Notes under the pieces: generated by a model
Databases searched by the model: none
What the model saw: only the letters and a program-made list of their open reading frames with translations
What the model was told of the DNA's origin: nothing
Made by a program: the position numbers and the translations under genes
Assembly: GCA_029339195.1 (NCBI GenBank)
Contig: JAPTJF010000563.1
Location: 1 to 36,245 of the forward strand
DNA from: Micractinium sp. NFX-FRZ
Taxonomy: Eukaryota > Chlorophyta > Trebouxiophyceae > Chlorellales > Chlorellaceae
Length of the DNA: 36,245 nt
Direction: 5' to 3'
Part shown: positions 32,842-36,245 of the stretch, one piece after another
Layout: the number at the start of each line of letters is the position of its first letter
Position numbering within the stretch: the first letter of the stretch is position 1

Positions 32842-33844
32842 TCTGCGGATCAAACTGGGCCTCCGACGGCAAGACGCGGGCCCTCGGCTCAGAAACGTAT
32901 TGCAGCGGCAACCTAGGTCGATCGCCGCCTTAAACCGCGTCGGTCAGGTGGAGAGGATGGGCCACCACCGCCAGCGTGCTGCCGCCGCCATGGCGCGCCA
33001 GGCCAGCGCGAACGTGGCACTGCCACGGTGGCAGGTTGTTTTAGCTGCAGCTCTTAATCTCGTGTCAACTGTGTCACTGGTTGTGGAGTGCCTTCCCCTT
33101 ACTAGCGCATGGAATGGCAAAATCCAGCACTGAAAGGCATGGCGACAGAGTAAAGCCTGAGGCTGCTGGCAGTCGCCTCACTTGACGACGCAAGCGGGGC
33201 CCAAGAGCGGGGCTCGGCAGGCCTGAATCATAAAAATGATTTCGATGGATATAGCTGCTAGTCCTGGTAAGTGGGTGCCTCACGTGTTGGGCTGCCCTGC
33301 GGCGGCTTGCACTTCTGCCCCGCACAGAGTGCATCCTCTGCTGCTGGCGCTGAGCTGGAGTCCTGTTGGTCCACATCACTTTGTAAGCGCTTGTACTAAT
33401 GCGTGCCGAGTCAACATTGTAAAGACATAATGTCTTGGGCTGGAGATGGGCATATGCTTTCACGCCAACTCGGAGAGCTCCAGCCACCGAGCCAGCAGCC
33501 GGTGCACATGCTGCACCGTGCCGCCCATCCGTGGCCCTGTTCCCCATGCTGGTGCGGAGCTGCTTCTCAACTGGTGAATCCGGCTTGTTTGATCGACGTT
33601 GGAGGCAACCAGCAAGCAGGAGGGGATGAGGGCCGGCGCCTGGGCGCATGCTGCGCACGCTGAGGGCACCGGCAGTCTTCTGCTGCACTTGGTCGCCAAT
33701 ACTTCTGTGTAGCAACAATTCTGCGTTGTTACACGATATATCACATCAACAAGGGCGTCTTACTACCGCCGAGGTGCCAAGGGCGAAGACATGCGGTTCC
33801 AGCGCGGCCTCGGTGATGGGCATTGCGCGGTGGCGGCTCGGACC
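32842..33844. other. Divergent intergenic interval between the OPR and PAN-domain genes
   Basis: About 1 kb between two divergent start codons. It is less GC-rich from about 33100 onward. Notable bits: an inverted repeat AATCAT-AAAA-ATGATT at 33226-33241 and a TATA-like ACGATATATCAC at 33733-33744, roughly 100 bases upstream of the plus-strand start. A 214-codon minus-strand frame (33074-33718) has no recognisable protein character. Confidence 0.5.
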
Positions 33845-36124
33845 ATGCGTGTTCAGCTTTTTATTATAGCGGTCCTCATGACAAGCGGCTCGGAGCTCAG
33901 TGCCGCCGCTGTCGCGGGTCAGTGGCGCCCTGGGTGTCCTGGTGTCGCCCGGTGCCGCTGGCGGTGGACAGCCAAGAGTATCCGTCATTGTCTGCTTGAC
34001 CTGGGGTTCATATCAATAGAGCCGTGCATGAGGCTGCCTCCCGCCACCGCTTGGCCGACCTAGATGTTGTGCCGCTCCCACGGCCTGCAGGCGCCCCCTC
34101 CACGGTGCCTCCACCGCCAGTGCCTCCCCTTGGGGGCATGTGCGCCCTCCAGACCGGAACCTTCTTTTCCCTGGAAGGGCCCCACAATAGGAAGGATGAC
34201 GTGGCCTCCCCGGAAGCTTGCTGCCAGCAGTGCCGTCTAGCCTACGAGAAAGACCCCTACGCCTGCTCCGCCTGGTGAGTTGCGCAAGCGCCGGCAGGGG
34301 CAGGGCAGGGGCGCTGGGAAGATCAAAGGACAGGGGCCGACAGCTGCTGGGGCAGAGTAGGGGCCGGCTGGGGCCGTGACATGTGTGCGGCCACTGCGAC
34401 GGAGCGGCTTGGTGGCTGGGCTGCAACTGGCTGGTCCGGCAAGATGAACAGGCATCCCCACCAATCAGCGGCGCCCCGCCAGCAGCGCACCGTCTCGGCT
34501 GAACTGCCCAGGGCTCTCTGTGCCCCTGCCATGCTCTCCAGGACTTGGGCAGCAAGTGACGATCCCTCTTGGGCTGCCCCCACGTGGGGTGTGAAAGTGA
34601 ACTCGTGCTTCCTGCTGCCTGCCGCTGGCTGGCAGCGCATCGCCACGCCCGCCGGCGCCGCAGTGAGCGGCGTCGTCACCCCCTGGTTCCCACACGCCAC
34701 CTGGCAGGCGCCAAACCCCCGGACCGTCCTGCCCAGGGGCGCCACGGGGCGCCACATGGTGAGTCTGCAGCCCGCATGGCAGCGGCAGGCTTTTGTCAGC
34801 CAGGCTGTGCAGGTGCACGCTTGCAGGTGCCACGCCATGCCTTGCGCCTTGTGCCCACGCAGCTCGCGCCTTGTTCCCATGCACACCAGACCCTCGGGCC
34901 AACAGGCTGTTGCCTGCCCGCCGGTAAAAGCTCGCCCCCTATGCCGCGGCCCTCCTCCCCCTGCAGGTGCGCCTGTCCCTGCGCCTGACAGGCGTGCCCG
35001 CCGCCGCCCTCAACTCCACGCTGGGCGACAATGCCCTGCGCCTGGCTGTGGGCAAGGGGCTCAACATCAGGCCGGAGAGGGTGCGGGTGGCCTCGCTGCA
35101 GGACAGCGGCAGCCAGCTGGCGGTGGGCTTGGAGGTCTACACCTCCACAGGCAAGCGCTGCTCCCTTCTACCGGGGTGTTGTTGGGCCATATGGAGCACA
35201 CCATCAAGTGCAGCGGTGCTGCCTTCCTGGGGGTCATCCCGGCGCGGCTCCTTCCCCATCCTCAGAACAGCCCACCCACCCCACCCCGCACTCATACACC
35301 CATAATGCTGCAGCCAAGGGCAGCACCACCTCCTCCGCCCAGGCCCAGGACCTGGTCGCCTTGCTTGAAGCCGATGCCAGCTGGCTTCCCAGGCTGCACA
35401 GCTGGCTGGCTGCCTCCCTGTGGAGCCCCACAGGGGGTCCCACAAACTGGCAGGCGGCAGCCCAGGCAGCGTTGGAAGTGGCACTTGAGGAGGCCCCCAC
35501 CGCAGTCCCGCAGCTGCCGCAGCCAGCACCCAACTCGTCCAAGTCTGCTGGCAGTGGGAGCATCGACATCGCCTGGCTGGGTGCGAGCGGGGGGCAGGCG
35601 GCGGGGGCGGGGCATGCATGCCAGGGATGTGCGGCTGGTGCTGGTGCTGCGCTGGTGTGCCTGCTCGGCTCCCCACTGCGACCGGCGCCACCTCACCTGC
35701 TCGCCCCACCTGCTGATCGCTTCCAATCGCCATTCCCTTTTGTTTCTCTACAGTGCCGGTGATTGTCGTGGCCGCGCTGCTCCTGGAGGTCATGGTAGCG
35801 TCAGCCATATTCTACCGCCAGGAGCCAGCGCTGGCACGCCAATGCCTGCGGAATGCCACTGCCCGCCTGCACCGCAAGAAGAAGGGGTTCCAGCATAAGA
35901 ACGCGTTCCGCCTGTGGAACAACGCGGCAGCAGAGGCGGCGCCCGCCCCTTCGGTCTCCCAACCAAAGCGGCAGGCCAGCAGCGTGGCAGTCAACATGGC
36001 TGGCGTGGCGGCGGCACTGCCGGCGGGCCCGCTAGCCGCCAACCTGGGCGGCTTGTCCCCGGACGCTGTCGCCACAGTGCACGGGAAGGCGGGCAGGGGG
36101 GCTGGCAAGCCCCCAATGGTGTAA
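33845..36124 (+). CDS. Secreted-type single-pass membrane protein with PAN/Apple-like domain
   Basis: Exons: 33845-33917, 34091-34274, 34542-34758, 34967-35150, 35314-35580, 35754-36124; 431 residues, stop TAA. In order: a signal peptide (MRVQLFIIAVLMTSG..., residues 1-22); a Pro-rich spacer; a Cys-rich segment (about 41-135) with ACCQQC, YACSAWTW, NSCFLLP and ATPAGAAVSGV, like PAN/Apple modules in algal surface proteins; a beta/alpha segment (about 159-220) with LRLTGVPAAALNSTLG; a low-complexity stretch; one hydrophobic helix VPVIVVAALLLEVMVASAIF (about 309-328); and a basic cytosolic tail (HRKKKGFQHK). Likely a type I plasma-membrane or wall-associated protein; ligand unknown. The intron after exon 4 requires a GC donor (CAG|GCAAGC). 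An in-frame ATG at 33791 is an alternative start but would bury the signal peptide. Confidence 0.75.
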
Positions 36125-36245
36125 CTGCTGGTTCGTGGGCTGCATTACGGTGGATTGCAGGGTCAGTCGGGCGATTCTGTAGTCTCGAGGATTAATCGAC
36201 AGCACCCACCTACTACTAGCACAGCTGGTGACCCCTGCCCTCCAC
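36125..36245 (+). other. 3' flank of the PAN-domain gene
   Basis: Contains the start of its 3' UTR. The stop codon sits inside a TGTAA (36120-36124), the algal polyadenylation motif, but that is probably coincidental. No further gene is seen. Confidence 0.4.

Noticed and set aside
33074..33718. 214-codon minus-strand open frame in the intergenic interval
   Set aside because: No domain, no repeat and no biased codon pattern typical of the neighbouring genes; long chance frames are common in GC-rich DNA.
1..36245. Transposable elements, tRNA and rRNA genes
   Set aside because: No transposase or reverse-transcriptase motif, terminal repeats, tRNA cloverleaf or rRNA-like sequence was recognised by eye; small non-coding RNAs cannot be excluded.

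Overview
This window looks like nuclear DNA of a GC-rich, intron-dense unicellular green alga, possibly a Chlorella-type trebouxiophyte; the genus is inferred. The support is strongly GC-rich sequence, alanine/glutamine low-complexity tracts inside otherwise conserved proteins, introns every 100-300 coding bases with GTGAG/GTGGG donors and GCAG acceptors, and an octotricopeptide-repeat (OPR) type gene, a family that is greatly expanded in green algae. No bacterial, plasmid, CRISPR, tRNA or rRNA feature was seen.

Layout. (1) Positions 1-26274, minus strand: most of one giant gene, a UPL1/UPL2/HUWE1-type HECT E3 ubiquitin ligase. I traced 67 exons whose reading phases all join without a break (10211 coding nt, about 3403 codons). 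The start codon is inside the window at 26274. The gene runs off the left edge, so the catalytic HECT domain is not in this window. (2) 26275-27042: a 768-base head-to-head promoter interval. (3) 27043-30228, plus strand: Aha1, activator of the Hsp90 ATPase, 11 exons, 361 residues, complete. (4) 30502-32841, minus strand: an OPR-like helical-repeat protein, probably organelle-targeted, with an exact 228-bp tandem repeat array; it converges on Aha1. (5) 33845-36124, plus strand: a secreted-type single-pass membrane protein with a PAN/Apple-like cysteine domain, 6 exons, 431 residues, divergent from the OPR gene across about 1 kb.

The ligase and the Hsp90 co-chaperone share a divergent promoter and both act in protein quality control. 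That functional pairing is suggestive but may be chance.

The most unusual signal is in the introns. At least six ligase introns carry partial tandem copies of the edge of a neighbouring exon or splice site. One copy (20361-20426) is an in-frame 66-nt segment with its own splice sites, and in its duplicated 42 nt all four differences from the parent exon are synonymous, so it may be a real alternative cassette exon. Six introns across three of the four genes appear to use GC instead of GT donors (about 7% of the 83 introns modelled), each required by reading phase.
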